From: GMQP-bins7 sp963776565
GTDB taxonomy: Bacteria > Actinomycetota > Thermoleophilia > Gaiellales > Gaiellaceae
Direction of reading: 5' to 3'
Assembly: GCA_963776565.1 (NCBI GenBank)
Contig: CAVZNF010000003.1
Coordinates: forward strand, 1-64,000
Length of the DNA stretch: 64,000 bases
Shown one piece after another: positions 1-11,471 of the stretch. The translations under genes and the position numbers were made by a program. Each line of letters opens with the position of its first letter. Positions within the stretch are counted from its first letter, which is position 1. Below the pieces are notes generated by a model. The model ran no database searches. It was not told the DNA's origin and saw nothing but the letters and a program-made list of their open reading frames with translations.

Positions 1-2069
1 CGTGCTCTACGGCGACGTTCTCGAAATCACACAATCGGCGCTCACGATGAACGCTCATGAGGCGGCCGCGGTACTCGTCGACAGGACTGGAGCTTCCACG
101 ACCGGGCTCGTGGCTCTTGCGAGGGGCTGGCCGGCCGTGATTGGTCTTGCGAGTGTTTCGTCGGCCGAGGTTGGGCCTGAGATCGACCAGGTGCCCGAGT
201 CGCTATACCGATTCTTCGCCGACGAAGTCTTCAGCGCGTTGGATCCCGATGTGCAGAGGGGTCTAACCACGTTGTCTGTGGCTCCAGTGCTCGACCGCGA
301 GCTGGCGGTCGCGTTGCTCGGGTCGCCGGATGCGGACTCGGTCTGCTCTTCCGCCCTCGATGTTGGTCTCTTCGTCGAGCGTGACTGTCGCCTTGAGCTT
401 CATCCGCTGGCGCGGGTATTCCTCGATGAGCGAAGCAGAACGCTGGGTCTCGTCTCGGACGATGTGGCCGCACGGACGTGCTTCACCTCCTACCGGGTGC
501 GTAAGGACTGGGATGCTGCGTTTGAACTGGTGGCCCGGGTTGGCCTCCTCGGCGAGCTTCCGGATCTCATGTCCGCTGCACTCGATGAACTACTCGACAC
601 CGGCCGGTTTTCCACGCTTGAGAAGTGGTGTGAGCTAGCGGTGCGGACAGGTGTGCAGGCGCCGATTACGGCGCTCGCTCAGGCGGAAGTCGCGTTTCGT
701 CGCGGTCATTACGTTGAAGCGGTCGCGTACGCCGAGAGTGCCGCGATTGCCGAAGCGATCTCATATCGCGCACTCTCGGTCGCTGGGCGCGCTGCGCATC
801 TCGCATCGCGCGAGGTGGACGCGCTCAGCCTGTTTCGCCGTGCGGAGCATGTGGCCGCGACCGATGAGGAGGCGCGAGATGCGAGGTGGGGACAGCTTGC
901 ATGCTCGATCGACCTCGAGCTACCGGACGCTGCTCGTGTGCTCGATCAGCTTTCGGACGGTGTGAGCTTTGGTGACGTTCGCGCCGTCGTCCGTATGGCT
1001 GGACACCGCATCTACCTTCAGCTTCGCGCAGGGGCATTGACGCTCGACGATGCCGATACCGCGTATCAGCTTCTCGATGCAGTGGGCGATCCGATCGTTG
1101 AAGCCTCCTTCTTGAGCGGATACGCGATCGCTCTCGCTCTTGCTGCACGATACGACGAAGCGGCGAAGGCAGCGGAGAGTCTTCGGCTTAGAGCGGACCG
1201 TTACCGGCTCGACTTCACAGTGCCGTACGCGTTGTGTGCTTCGGCAACGGCTCTAACGGGTCTTCGAGCGTGGTCTCAGGCAGAGGACGCCGCAGCCGAT
1301 GCGCTCGCGAGGGCTGAGGCGAGTCGCGATGTCCATGCAGAGTTGCTGAGCCGCTCGATCTTGATTCGCCTGTTCACGCAGCAAGGTCGCATTCAGTCAG
1401 CGCTTGATGTCAATGTGAATAAGTCGCGCGGAGCGCTCAATGCTTCGATCGCCGAAGCTCGTGTCCTCGCGTGCCCTGGCCCTTGCGTGTGCCGGTCGGT
1501 TCGACGACGCATTGGAGCTTGTGGAGGAGGTTCGAGACACCACACGCGCTATAGAGCCAGCCGTACTGATACCGGCTGTAGAGGCGGTCTGCGCCTTGCG
1601 GAGTGGTGAACCCGACGGTCTCGATCGAGTAGCCAATCTCGGTCGAACTGGGTTTGCGACGGGCGCCGTCGACCTATTGGTTACTTCATATCGCGCATGT
1701 CCCGAGTTGCTCTCGGTGCTTCTCCGAGCGCCGGACAGCCGTGCGTTTCGCGAACTGGTCGAGCGCGTAGGTGACGGCGACCTGGCGACAGCGGCCGGAC
1801 ATCCGATCGCGACACGCGACGATCGCCGGCTCCTTCTGTCACCACGAGAGCGCGAAGTCTTTGAGCTATTGCGCAATGGCCTAACGAATCGTCAGATCGC
1901 AAAGATCCTCTTCATTGAAGAGTCGACGGTCAAGGTTCACGCACACCACATCTACGACAAGCTCGGAGTCCGGTCGCGAAGTGCTCTAACGGTGCAAGCG
2001 GCTCTGGAGCGCGCGGCTCACGCGACCTCGGCGATTGAGCCCACGCCCTCGGGCGACGGCTCGTCGTAG
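1..2069 (+). CDS. MalT-like LuxR-family transcriptional regulator (5' truncated, frame change)
   Basis: This is the C-terminal two thirds of a large ATP-dependent LuxR regulator of the MalT/LAL type; the P-loop part lies left of the window. The visible protein runs through the end of the STAND NTPase and winged-helix region, then a long alpha-helical TPR-like region rich in Ala, Leu and Arg. It ends in a LuxR helix-turn-helix with the hallmarks LSPREREVFELLRNGLTNRQIA and STVKVHAHHIYDKLGVRSR. The reading frame changes near 1463; dropping one base turns the junction into EARASRALALACAGR and joins the halves smoothly. Such proteins are usually ligand- and ATP-gated activators; the ligand cannot be told here. 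The 3' end overlaps the convergent HD-GYP gene by about 50 bp. Confidence 0.8.
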
Positions 2070-3512
2070 CTCTGCGCGAACTGTGTGAAGTCCGGCCGTT
2101 TTGCGAGTCGATACTCCTCATCTGCGCTCGCGAGGATCGCCTCGAAGGCCGCTACTGCCGCCGTATCGAACTGGCTGTCAACCGCTTGTGCCAGCCGGAG
2201 ACGTGCAACCCGACTCGGCATCGCGTCGCGGTATGGCCGATCGGACGTCATCGCGTTGTAGGCGTCGGCGACCGCGATGATTCTCGATACGAGCGGAATG
2301 TCGACTTCGACTAGACCGTCCGGATAGCCCTGCCCATCGATCCGCTCATGATGGTGGCGGACGATCGTTGCAATCTCCGAGTACTCGTTCACGTGAGCGA
2401 GGATGCGCTCGCCGATTGCCGAGTGCTCCTGCATCTGCCGGCGCTCCTCGAGCGTGAGCGCGCCTGGTTTTTCGAGGAGTCCCGGAGGGAGGCCGATCTT
2501 GCCAATGTCGTGCACGAGGCCACAGAGGTACGCCTGGTCGCGAATCTCGTCGGCGAGCCCCATGCGCTGGGCGATGTCTCGCGAGTAGATCGCGACCGCG
2601 GCCGAGTGGCCCGCCGTGTAGCGATCTCGCGCGTCGAGAGTGGCGATGAGTGCGGCCGCAAACTGAAGGTTCGCGCGTTCGAGCGTTTCGTTTACTTCGG
2701 AGAGGTCGACAGCCAGTTGCCGCTGCTCTTGATACAGGCCATAGAGCCTCTGAGCCGCCATTGCTGGGACGAGGAACAACGCCAGCGTCCATGGCGAGAC
2801 GCGGACGTACATGAAAGCCAGGAGCGCAACGATCGGCGCGTAGACAGGCGCGGAAGTCAGCACGACCGGAACGATCGTGCGAATGGCATCACTGATCGGC
2901 CGTCCTCGGACGCTGTGCAGTAAGAGCAGAAAAGAGAACATCAAGAACCTCGCCAACCACGGCGCCTGCAAGCGACGCTGCAACGAGTTTGCCGAACTCG
3001 GACGGGACAGCTGCCAACGTCGCCTGTGCGGCGAACCCCATGGCTGCGCCTCCAATGAACCGCGTGCTCGTGTATGTCGCCCACTTGAGTCGCGGTGCCC
3101 GATCTGGGTCGCGTCGAGCGATGAGCTCTGGATCGCCGAGCATCGAGGCGGCTCCAACAACGCCCGCGGCCAGCGGTCCGAACAGCACGGCCGCGAATAG
3201 CGTCGGAAGCAGGTGAGATTGACTGCTCTTCTGTGCGATGTGAGGCCGCGCTTGCGCTACCGCAAAGCGCACGCTGATTCGCTCCGCGACTGCTGCCGCG
3301 ACAGATAGCGCGAGCACAGTGAAGGGTGACTCGAGCGTGTAGCCAGCACCTATCAGGCTAGCTGCGGCAACGAGTGCGGCGACGCGAAGTAGCGTCGGTG
3401 ACGTAGGCGATCGTTCGCCGTTGCGGGTGGCGATTGACTCTCGGGCGCCTTGCACTATCCCTCGAACGGGGTATACGATACGGCTGCCGTCAGTTCCCAA
3501 TCGAGGAGTCAT
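2018..3512 (-). CDS. Membrane-anchored HD-GYP domain phosphodiesterase (frame change)
   Basis: A putative cyclic-di-GMP phosphodiesterase. The N-terminal half has several hydrophobic segments, consistent with a membrane sensor region. A short coiled stretch follows, then an HD-GYP domain with HDIGKIGLP as the HD metal motif, HHHERIDGQGYPDGL as the GYP signature, and the later VADAYNAMTSDRPYR motif. The two halves are in different frames; the change lies between about 2905 and 2945, so a single indel is likely. The first codon is uncertain: 3512 is the outermost ATG, but a GTG about 50 bases further in is also possible. The neighbouring LuxR-type regulators suggest a signalling cluster, but no target is visible. 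Confidence 0.8.
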
Positions 3513-3644
3513 TGCCTATGGCCAGGGGTTCGAAGATCTGGTGATCCGTCGCATCCTCGGTTCTCCACCGGGGGTGGGCATCCCTCTTTCGGGGGTAACC
3601 CCTGAGGGACGGCTCGGATGGAGATTGGGATGCAGACGGATGAG

Positions 3645-3980
3645 TTACGCAATGAGCCCACGCCGGAAGCCAACCGCTACGGCGTGGGCTCGACTTCTTG
3701 CTTGAAGCTTCGCCAGCAGGTGGCGGACATGCGACTTGACGGTTTCCTCGGAGAGGAAGAGCCGTTCGCCGATTTCGCGGTTCACGAGGCCGTCGGATAC
3801 GAGCTGTAGCACCTCGATCTCGCGAGCCGTCGGTTCCTGGCCGACCTCGCGCGATGCCGGCGGCGTGAAGGGAATGACCGCGCCACGGCGGCTCGAGCTG
3901 CGCCGCGCAGCCGCGGCTTCGAACCGGCGGCTGTGGTCGCGGTACCTGTTCAGGATCTCTCGGCGCTCAGCAGCGTCCAC
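3645..3980 (-). CDS. Small LuxR-type HTH protein
   Basis: A 111-residue protein that is little more than one LuxR/GerE DNA-binding domain. Residues about 50-105 contain PTAREIEVLQLVSDGLVNRE and LFLSEETVKSHVRHLLAKL. The N-terminal 45 residues are basic and show no receiver or ligand domain, so it is either a stand-alone regulator or one whose sensor is encoded elsewhere. The start is a GTG at 3980. Upstream of the HD-GYP gene at about 3592-3602 is a short inverted repeat, GGGGTAACCCC, which could be an operator but is too short to be sure. Confidence 0.7.
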   Translation of the reverse strand: MDAAERREILNRYRDHSRRFEAAAARRSSSRRGAVIPFTPPASREVGQEPTAREIEVLQLVSDGLVNREIGERLFLSEETVKSHVRHLLAKLQARSRAHAVAVGFRRGLIA

Positions 3981-4061
3981 GAGTCCGGTATCGGCGCGGG
4001 GAACGTACCCCTTTAGAACCTTCGGAGCCGTTTGGCCCGAATGGGGTAGAGCCGGGTCGGG

Positions 4062-5062
<1,001 letters not shown>

Positions 5063-5066
<4 letters not shown>

Positions 5067-6086
5067 CTGGCTGCCCCGAGTCTCAGGGCTCGCACATCGG
5101 CCCAATGGGAGCGCTTCACGTCTTCCGGCAGGTGGCAGCGATCGAGGTGGCCGTCCGGGATCGGGCGCAACTCGGGGAGCTCGACGGTGCACGGCGCGAA
5201 CGCGTATGCGCAGCGTGGGTTGAACGGGCAGCCAGTGGGGACATGGAGAAGGGAAGGAGGCGAGCCCTCGATCGCGAGCATGGTCTCGAGCCTGTGGTCG
5301 ATCGTCGGCATCGACTGGAGCAACCCCCACGTGTACGGGTGCTGCGGAGCGGCGAACACATCACGCGCAGATCCCGTTTCCATCGGCCGGCCCGCGTACA
5401 TCACGAGGACGGTGTCCGCCGTCTCCGAGACGACCCCGAGGTCGTGTGTGATGAGGATGACGCCGATGTCGAACTCGCGCTTGACCTTCTCGATGAGCTC
5501 GAGGATCTGCGCCTGCACCGTGACGTCCAGCGCGGTCGTGGGCTCGTCCGCGATGAGGACGGACGGGTTGTTGACAAGCGCCATGGCGATCATCGCGCGC
5601 TGGCGCATCCCGCCGGAGAACTGGTGGGGATAGTCGCGCGCGCGGTCTCGTGCCTTGGGGATGCCGACTGCTTCCAGGAGCTCGACCGCACGATCGAGCG
5701 CCTTCGACTTCGAGACCGACGCGTGGGCGGTCACCGCCTCGGCTATCTGATCGCCGACGCGGTACATCGGGTGCAGGCATGCGAACGGGTCCTGGAAGAT
5801 CATCGCCACGTCCTTGCCGCGGATTTCACGCATCTCGCTCGGCGAGAGCGAAAGCAAGTTCCGTCCTCCGAACAGTGCCTCCCCGCTGATCTGGGTGCGC
5901 TCCTCGTTCAGCAGCCCCATCAACGCCAGGCTGGAGACGCTCTTACCCGAGCCGGACTCGCCGACGATTCCCAGCGTCTCACCGCGATGAAGTGTGTACG
6001 AGAGATCGGAGACGGCTTGCACATCGCCGTCCAGGGTCGGGAACACGACCGAGAAGGCCGCGGACCTCCAGGACCGTCTCCCTCAT
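5063..6086 (-). CDS. Oligopeptide/dipeptide ABC transporter ATPase (OppD-type)
   Basis: The first ATPase of the peptide importer. It shows Walker A GESGSGKSVSSLALMG, Q-loop FQDPFACLHPMY, signature FSGGMRQRAMIAMAL, Walker B VLIADEPTTALD, and an OppD-type C-terminal Cys cluster (CPFNPRCAYAFAPC). The continuous frame only begins at a GTG at 6046. The natural start is more likely the ATG at 6086, which overlaps the permease stop as ATGA and reads MRETVLEVRG before the frame changes near 6062. The full N-terminus VLEVRG...VVFPTLDGDVQAV matches the family once one base is corrected. Confidence 0.88.
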
Positions 6087-7048
6087 GCGTATCGCACCCG
6101 CGGGTCGAGGAATGCGTACGCGATGTCGACGATGACGTTCATGATCACGACGGCTACCGCTCCGAGCGTGACCACGCCGACCACGGTGGGCAGGTCCTGA
6201 TTGAGCGTGCTGTCGATGGCGAGCCACCCGAGCCCCTGGATGTTGAAGACCGACTCCGTAATGATCGCGCCGCCGACGAGAAGAGCGACGTCCATTCCGA
6301 ACATCGTCACGATCGGGATCAGGCTCGCTCGCAACGCGTGGTGGACGATCACCGTTCGTTCTGAGAGTCCCTTCGCTCGGGCCGTACGGATGTAGTCCTC
6401 TCCGAGTGTCTCCAAGAGTGTGTTGCGGGTCATCCGCGCGTAGGTCGCTGCGAACAGGAGCGCAAGCACGGACCACGGAAGGATCATGTGCGAGAAGAAG
6501 CCAGAGACGCTCTCCGTGACTGGGATGTAGCCCGTTCCACCGGTCAGGTGAAGCTTCTTCCAGAAGATGAACAGAGCCATGAGTCCCAGCCAGAAGACGG
6601 GCGCCGAGATCCCGAAGAGCACGAACCCCATCGCCATCCTGTCCGCAGCCGTACGGCGCTTCACGGCGGAGAGGACTCCGACCGAGACGCCGACGATGAT
6701 CCAGATCGTGGCCGCGCCTACTATCAGGAGCAACGTGCGCGGTGCGCGTTCGCGTACTTCGCTGAGCACGGAGACGCTACCGCCGTACGAGTATCCGAGC
6801 CCTGGCCAGCCGTACTCGTCGCCCGTGAAGAAGTTCTTCACGAAGAGCGCGTACTGCTCGTACCACGGCTGGTCGAGACCCAGTCGCTCCCGGATGAGGG
6901 CCAGGTTCTCCGGCGTCGGCGACTTTCCGGCGAAGCGCAGTGCAGGATCGCCGGACGGCATGAGGTAGAAGACGGCGAACGTCAGCATGAGGACGATCAG
7001 GACGACGAGAGTCGCCCACAGGAGCCGCCGGACGATGTACAGGAGCAC
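6083..7048 (-). CDS. Peptide ABC transporter permease (OppB/DppB-type)
   Basis: An integral membrane permease of 321 residues with the usual six or so transmembrane segments. It begins with a hydrophobic segment LLYIVRRLLWATLVVLIVLM, as is typical of DppB proteins. The EAA-type cytoplasmic loop reads GEDYIRTARAKGLSERTVIV, which couples to the ATPases. The C-terminus DIAYAFLDPRVRYA is the standard family ending. The frame is intact. The GTG start lies about 77 bp downstream of the solute-binding protein gene, separated from it by a strong hairpin. Confidence 0.9.
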   Translation of the reverse strand: MLLYIVRRLLWATLVVLIVLMLTFAVFYLMPSGDPALRFAGKSPTPENLALIRERLGLDQPWYEQYALFVKNFFTGDEYGWPGLGYSYGGSVSVLSEVRERAPRTLLLIVGAATIWIIVGVSVGVLSAVKRRTAADRMAMGFVLFGISAPVFWLGLMALFIFWKKLHLTGGTGYIPVTESVSGFFSHMILPWSVLALLFAATYARMTRNTLLETLGEDYIRTARAKGLSERTVIVHHALRASLIPIVTMFGMDVALLVGGAIITESVFNIQGLGWLAIDSTLNQDLPTVVGVVTLGAVAVVIMNVIVDIAYAFLDPRVRYA

Positions 7049-7063
7049 GATGCAGAAAGTAGA

Positions 7064-7099
7064 GCGAAGCGCGGGGCCAAGGGGGGCCCCGCGCTTCGC
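7064..7099 (-). terminator. Strong intercistronic hairpin
   Basis: GCGAAGCGCGGGGCC at 7064-7078 is perfectly complementary to 7085-7099, giving a 15-bp GC-rich stem with a 6-base loop. It lies between the solute-binding protein gene and the downstream permease. There is no U-run, so it probably acts as an attenuator or mRNA stabiliser, which would let the binding protein be made in excess over the membrane parts. Confidence 0.7.
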
Positions 7100-7125
7100 T
7101 TCAGGTCAGCTCTTCGTTGGCTTGA

Positions 7126-8957
7126 TCACTTGTTCAGTTGGGCGTGCGCAAACCCGGCTAGGCCGGCGTTCTGATCGAAGGACCAGGTTCCGACCTTCGG
7201 CCCAATAACGTTGACCTGGTTCGCCCACATGTACGGAATCCACGGCACGACTTGCTCCGTCAGCACGCGGTCTAGTGCCGCATAGCAGGTGAGCCGAGGG
7301 TCGCCGACCTTCGCAGCACACGCGGTCGCTGCTTTGTCGATGCTGGGGATGTTGCGAGTGGTCCCCTTCACGCCCATCTGCTTCGCCTGCGTCGGGGTCA
7401 GCCCGACGAGCGCGTAGTTCCTGTTGCCGACCGGCTGGATGTTGGCACCGACGAACAGGGGGTCAATGAACGTGGACGGGTCCGCGTAGTCCTTGCCCCA
7501 GCGAGGGCGAGTGGAGATCGGGATGTTGTTTCCCACCGTTTGGATCGTCGGGTACGCGCCCGTGACGGTCCGCACCGTGAAGGTGATCCCGATCTTCGCG
7601 GCGCTCGCCTGAATGGCGGGAAGGATTCCCTTGTCCGCGGTTCGCACGTCCTGGATCAGGAGCACGCCCTTGCACTGCTTCGCGCTGCACACGCCGCCCT
7701 TGTTGGCGTACTTCGAGAGCTTCATCTCGGCCTTCGCCTTGGCGACGCTGCCCCGGCCGCCGGCCGTCTTGAACGGCGCGTAGTTCTTCAGCTTCCCGCC
7801 GGTCAGGGAGTTCGGCATGATGTGCTCCGCGATCTCGCCGGCGATAGGGCCGCCCCACGCCTTGCGCAGTGCGTTGCGATCCGTCACCCAGTTCATCGCC
7901 CGGCGGACGTGCACGTCGTCGAACGGCGGCTGGGTCAGGTTCATCGTGATGAAGTACGTCTGGTCGGCGGAGTTCGACTTGATGTACTTCCGCTTGCTCG
8001 GATCTGTCGAGTACTCCCGGAAGACCTTCGGCGACGCCGTTGCGTACTCGTCCTCGAGCTCACCCGCCGCGATCTTGTTGTAGATGTCGTCGAGGTTGGT
8101 GTCGACCGTGAACTCGAAGCGGTCCGGAAGGTTCTGACGGGCCTTCGGGCTGTCCGTCCTCGCGTTGTAGTTCGGGTTGCGAACGAAGGTGAGACTCGTT
8201 TTGCCGTCGTACCCGCTGATCGGCTTCATGGCGTCGCACGACTTGATGTCGAGGTTTTGCGAGCCTTCGATCATGTACGGCCCGGACGCGATCACGTAGC
8301 GACCGTACTCACCCGGCTTCCCCTTGAAGCAGTCGGCCACCTCGTGCGGGATCGGGCCCGCAGCCGGCATGCCCAGGCGGTTCGGGAAGTCGCCCGTGGG
8401 CCTCGTCAGGTTGAACACGATCGTCTTGGCGTTCGGCGTCCTGATGCCCGAGACCGACTGCGCCTCGCCCTTGCCGACTGCCTCGAAGCCCCTGATCACG
8501 TTGAAGTAGAACGCGTACTGCCCGCCGTTCTTCGGGTCTGCGAGACGGTCGAGCGCATACTTGATGTCGCTCGAGGTGATCTCGCGGTTGACCGGCGGAC
8601 CGAACCTGATACCAGTCTTGAGCCGGAACGTCCACGTCTTGCCACCGTTCGTCGGCTTGGGGATGGCGGTCGCCAGATCCGGAACAGGGACGTTCCCGGC
8701 GGTGCCGACCAGGTGGTTGTAGCCAATCAGGTTTCGACCCAGCAGGTTCGGTGTGGATAGCGATGAAGTTCGCGAGGTACTCGCCGGTCGGGTCCATGCT
8801 GTCGGACCAGCCGAACGTGGACTCCCAGCCGACGCGGTAGGTACCGCCCCTGACGTCTTTCACCATCAGGGCCCGCGGACGCGAGGCCAGCGGTGAGCGC
8901 GATGGCACCCGCGGCGGCCGCGATCACCACCGCGACCCGTCGTCTAATGGATTGCAC
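7126..8957 (-). CDS. Peptide ABC transporter substrate-binding protein (two frame changes)
   Basis: An extracellular solute-binding protein family 5 (OppA/DppA) lipoprotein-like or secreted receptor. The N-terminus is a signal peptide (MQSIRRRVAVVIAAAAGAIA and on to an Ala-Ser-Ala cleavage region). Family features include the TYRVGWESTFGWSDSMDP opening and a long C-terminal lobe. The GTG start at 8957 has a good ribosome binding site (AAGGAGGGCAA). The reading frame changes near 8870 and again near 8760, so the protein is split over three frames; the pieces join in family order. It lies between the two permease genes of the importer. The substrate (peptide or another ligand of this family) cannot be deduced. 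Confidence 0.85.
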
Positions 8958-8970
8958 TTGCCCTCCTTCC

Positions 8971-8987
8971 CCCGCCCTCGGGGCGGG
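8971..8987 (-). terminator. Short GC hairpin before the binding-protein gene
   Basis: CCCGCCC-TCG-GGGCGGG forms a 7-bp stem between the upstream permease and the solute-binding protein gene, just in front of its ribosome binding site. It has no U-tract. A role in processing or attenuation is possible but unproven. Confidence 0.4.
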
Positions 8988-9051
8988 AACTCCTTAGATC
9001 ATCACTCCCGCAATTGGGACGTCGCGATGCCGTCTGAGTTGGCAGAGGCGG

Positions 9052-10005
9052 TCACCGGTCGGTCCGCACGTCGAGAGCATCTCGCAAGCCGTCACCGAGC
9101 AAGTTGAAGGAGAGGGTTGTGACGACGAGGAAAGCTCCCGGAAACACCATCAGCCACCATGCTACGTCGTAGAGACCCGAGGCATCGGCGAGTATCTGCC
9201 CCCACGATGCCTGATCGGGCGGCACGCCCAGTCCGAGATACGAGAGCGCAGCCTCGAAGAGGATGCTCTGCGGGATGAGCAGTGTCGTCAGCACGATGAT
9301 CGGTGCCGCGAGATTCGGCAGGACGTCTCCTGCGATGATCCGCCCGCTGCTGGACCCGATGGAACGGCTTGCTTCCACGAACTCCTTCTGCTTGAGCGAC
9401 AGCGTGTTTCCGCGTACGACCCGCGCGACGTATGGCCACGAGAACAGGACGATCACTGCGATGACGATCGACAATCCCGGCTTGATCAGCCCATGGACGC
9501 AACCCTCTTTCGTCGTACTGCACGAAGCGACGATGCCGATCGAGATCAGCAACTGCGGAACCGCGAGCATGACGTCCGCCCCCCTGGACAGCGTCGCGTC
9601 TGTCCAGCGGCCGAAGAAACCTGCAAGCACGCCGATGAGCGTGCCCAGAGCGACGGCGAGGCCGGATGCGACGAGGCCGACGAGCAGCGAGGTGCGGGCA
9701 CCCCACATCGTGCGGACGAAGAGATCTCGACCCGCGACGTCGGCGCCGAACCAGAAGGTCGAATTCGGCCCCTTGGGAAGGCCAAAGTCATCCGTCATGT
9801 TCGAGAACGGCTCGTTCTGGCCGTGCCCCGTCACGCGTTCCGCAACCGGTCCGCCGAATATCGCGAAGAGAATCAGGACGAGCACCACGACGCCTCCGGC
9901 CAGAGCCGCCTTGTCCTGCTTGAAACGAGCCCAGAACAGTTGGCGAGGACTGCGCGGGGCGTCGGTCGCCTCGAGGCCACCGACGACGACGTCCGCGGTG
10001 CTCAT
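9052..10005 (-). CDS. Peptide ABC transporter permease (OppC/DppC-type)
   Basis: A 317-residue inner-membrane permease, the first gene of the importer operon. After a short cytoplasmic N-terminus it has one transmembrane segment, an external loop with the family sequence FWFGADVAGRDLFVRTMWGA, and a BPD permease core. The EAA loop is KQKEFVEASRSIGSSSGRII. It ends with SFNLLGDGLRDALDVRTDR, the typical OppC C-terminus. The ATG at 10005 (MSTADVVVGG) is preferred over upstream in-frame codons, which run into the sigma factor's terminator region. The frame is intact. Confidence 0.9.
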   Translation of the reverse strand: MSTADVVVGGLEATDAPRSPRQLFWARFKQDKAALAGGVVVLVLILFAIFGGPVAERVTGHGQNEPFSNMTDDFGLPKGPNSTFWFGADVAGRDLFVRTMWGARTSLLVGLVASGLAVALGTLIGVLAGFFGRWTDATLSRGADVMLAVPQLLISIGIVASCSTTKEGCVHGLIKPGLSIVIAVIVLFSWPYVARVVRGNTLSLKQKEFVEASRSIGSSSGRIIAGDVLPNLAAPIIVLTTLLIPQSILFEAALSYLGLGVPPDQASWGQILADASGLYDVAWWLMVFPGAFLVVTTLSFNLLGDGLRDALDVRTDR

Positions 10006-10071
10006 GCGGCACCCAACTTCGAACCCACGGTGGTCGGCACGGCGCGAGTATAGGTGTGCCTCACAAGGCGA

Positions 10072-10097
10072 ATACGGCCCCGATATCGGGGCCGTAT
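10072..10097 (-). terminator. Palindromic hairpin after the sigma factor gene
   Basis: A perfect 26-bp palindrome, ATACGGCCCC-GATATC-GGGGCCGTAT, lies 25 bp beyond the stop of the sigma factor gene. It is probably a terminator, although there is no clear U-run. It also sits about 67 bp upstream of the peptide permease start. Confidence 0.6.
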
Positions 10098-10121
10098 CGC
10101 TAGTGGATTGTCGAGCCTCGT

Positions 10122-11192
10122 CTAGGCAGCGAGGCCTGCGAGATCCCGCAACGCCTCGAGGCGCTTGAGCGCCTGACCCTCGAGCTGACGAACGCGCTCG
10201 CGCGTGAGGTCGAGCTCGTGGCCGATTGCCTCGAGCGTCCACGGCTCGCCCTCGAACCCGAAGCGGAGCTCGAGGATGCGCCGCTCGCGCTCCGGCAGGG
10301 CGTCGAGCGCTCGGCGGATGCTCTGCCGGCGAAGCGACTCCTCGGCCTCGTCGAACGGATCCGCAGCCTCGCGGTCCGCGAACAGGTCGCCGAGCTCGCC
10401 CTCGTCGTCCGCGCCGACCGTCTGGTTCAGCGAGACCGATGCGTGGGCAGCTCCGAGCGCCTCTTCCACGTGCTGAATCGGGAGGCCAGTCGCCTCGGCG
10501 AGCTCCTCCTTCGTCGCCTCACGGCCGAGCTCCACCTCGAGCCGGCGGGCGGCGCGAGAGAGCTTCTGCTGGCGCTCGACGACGTGCACGGGCACGCGGA
10601 TCGTCCGCGCGTGGTTCGCAACGGCGCGCTGCACCGACTGGCGGATCCACCAGGTGGCGTACGTCGAGAACTTGAACCCGCGCCGCCAGTCGAACTTCTC
10701 GACCGCGCGGTTCAGTCCGAGCGTTCCCTCCTGGATGAGGTCGAGGAACGGGACGCCGAGGCCGCGATAGCCCTTGGCGATCGAGACGACCAGGCGGAGG
10801 TTCGACTCGATCATTACGCGCTTGGCGACCGGATCACCCCGTTCGATCCGCTTCGCGAGCGCGACTTCCTCGGCCGCTGTGAGCAGCTTGTGCCGACCGA
10901 CGTCCGCGAGGAAGAGCTGGAGGCTGTCCGCCGCGCCCGAGACAGGACCTGCCTCGTAGCGCTTCTCGGCAACGGCCTCTTCCTTCTCGTCGGCGTCGGG
11001 CTGCGTGATCTCGATGTTGTGCGCCTCGAGCTCGCGCTGAAGGAGCTCGGCGTCCTCCTCACCGATGTCGTGCTCCAGCACGAACGCCTCGAGCTCGGGG
11101 GCTTCGAGCTGCCCACCGTGCTCCTCGGCACGCTCGATGAGGGACTTTACGTGCTCCGATTCAAAGAGCTCAATGAGCTGGTTTTGCGTCAA
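10122..11192 (-). CDS. RNA polymerase sigma factor, RpoD/SigA family
   Basis: A sigma-70 family factor of 356 residues. After an acidic N-terminal 85 residues it has region 1.2 (LQLFLADVGRHKLLTAAEEV) and region 2 with IQEGTLGLNRAVEKFDWRRG and FSTYATWWIRQSVQRA, the -10 recognition and melting helix. Region 3 begins RTIRVPVHVVERQ. Region 4 ends TLEAIGHELDLTRERVRQLE, the -35 recognition helix-turn-helix. The RpoD box is intact, so it is either the housekeeping sigma or a close group 2 paralogue. The start is a TTG at 11192 with AGGA just upstream. About 260 bp of AT-richer leader separate it from topA. Confidence 0.9.
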   Translation of the reverse strand: MTQNQLIELFESEHVKSLIERAEEHGGQLEAPELEAFVLEHDIGEEDAELLQRELEAHNIEITQPDADEKEEAVAEKRYEAGPVSGAADSLQLFLADVGRHKLLTAAEEVALAKRIERGDPVAKRVMIESNLRLVVSIAKGYRGLGVPFLDLIQEGTLGLNRAVEKFDWRRGFKFSTYATWWIRQSVQRAVANHARTIRVPVHVVERQQKLSRAARRLEVELGREATKEELAEATGLPIQHVEEALGAAHASVSLNQTVGADDEGELGDLFADREAADPFDEAEESLRRQSIRRALDALPERERRILELRFGFEGEPWTLEAIGHELDLTRERVRQLEGQALKRLEALRDLAGLAA

Positions 11193-11450
11193 AGTCCTGT
11201 TTCAGTCCTTTCGAATCTGTTTCCACGATGCGACAAACTTACGAAGTGTATGACTGTTTTTTGGCGATTTCCAGCTGATCTACGGCGGCGTTCGTGTCAC
11301 AAGCTCATAAACGTTCACGCCCTTGAATGCTATTCCGTCGCTGAAGCCTCAGCGGTTCACGGGCGAACGTCTCGAGCCCGATCGGCTCACTTCACCTGAG
11401 ACGCTCTTGGCCTCGGGCTAGTTAGATAATGACCGCTCGGACGGACGGCG
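11193..11450. other. Gene-free leader between topA and the sigma factor gene
   Basis: About 260 bp without a plausible gene on either strand. The part nearest the sigma factor (11220-11330) is richer in A and T than its surroundings and probably holds its promoter. I cannot name a convincing -35/-10 pair. Confidence 0.5.
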
Positions 11451-11469
11451 AAAACCCCCTCTCGGGAGG
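11451..11469 (-). terminator. Rho-independent terminator of topA
   Basis: On the minus strand CCTCCC-GAGA-GGGGG is followed by TTTT, immediately after the topA stop codon. This is the only intrinsic terminator in this area with a proper U-run. Confidence 0.65.
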
Positions 11470-11471
11470 CT

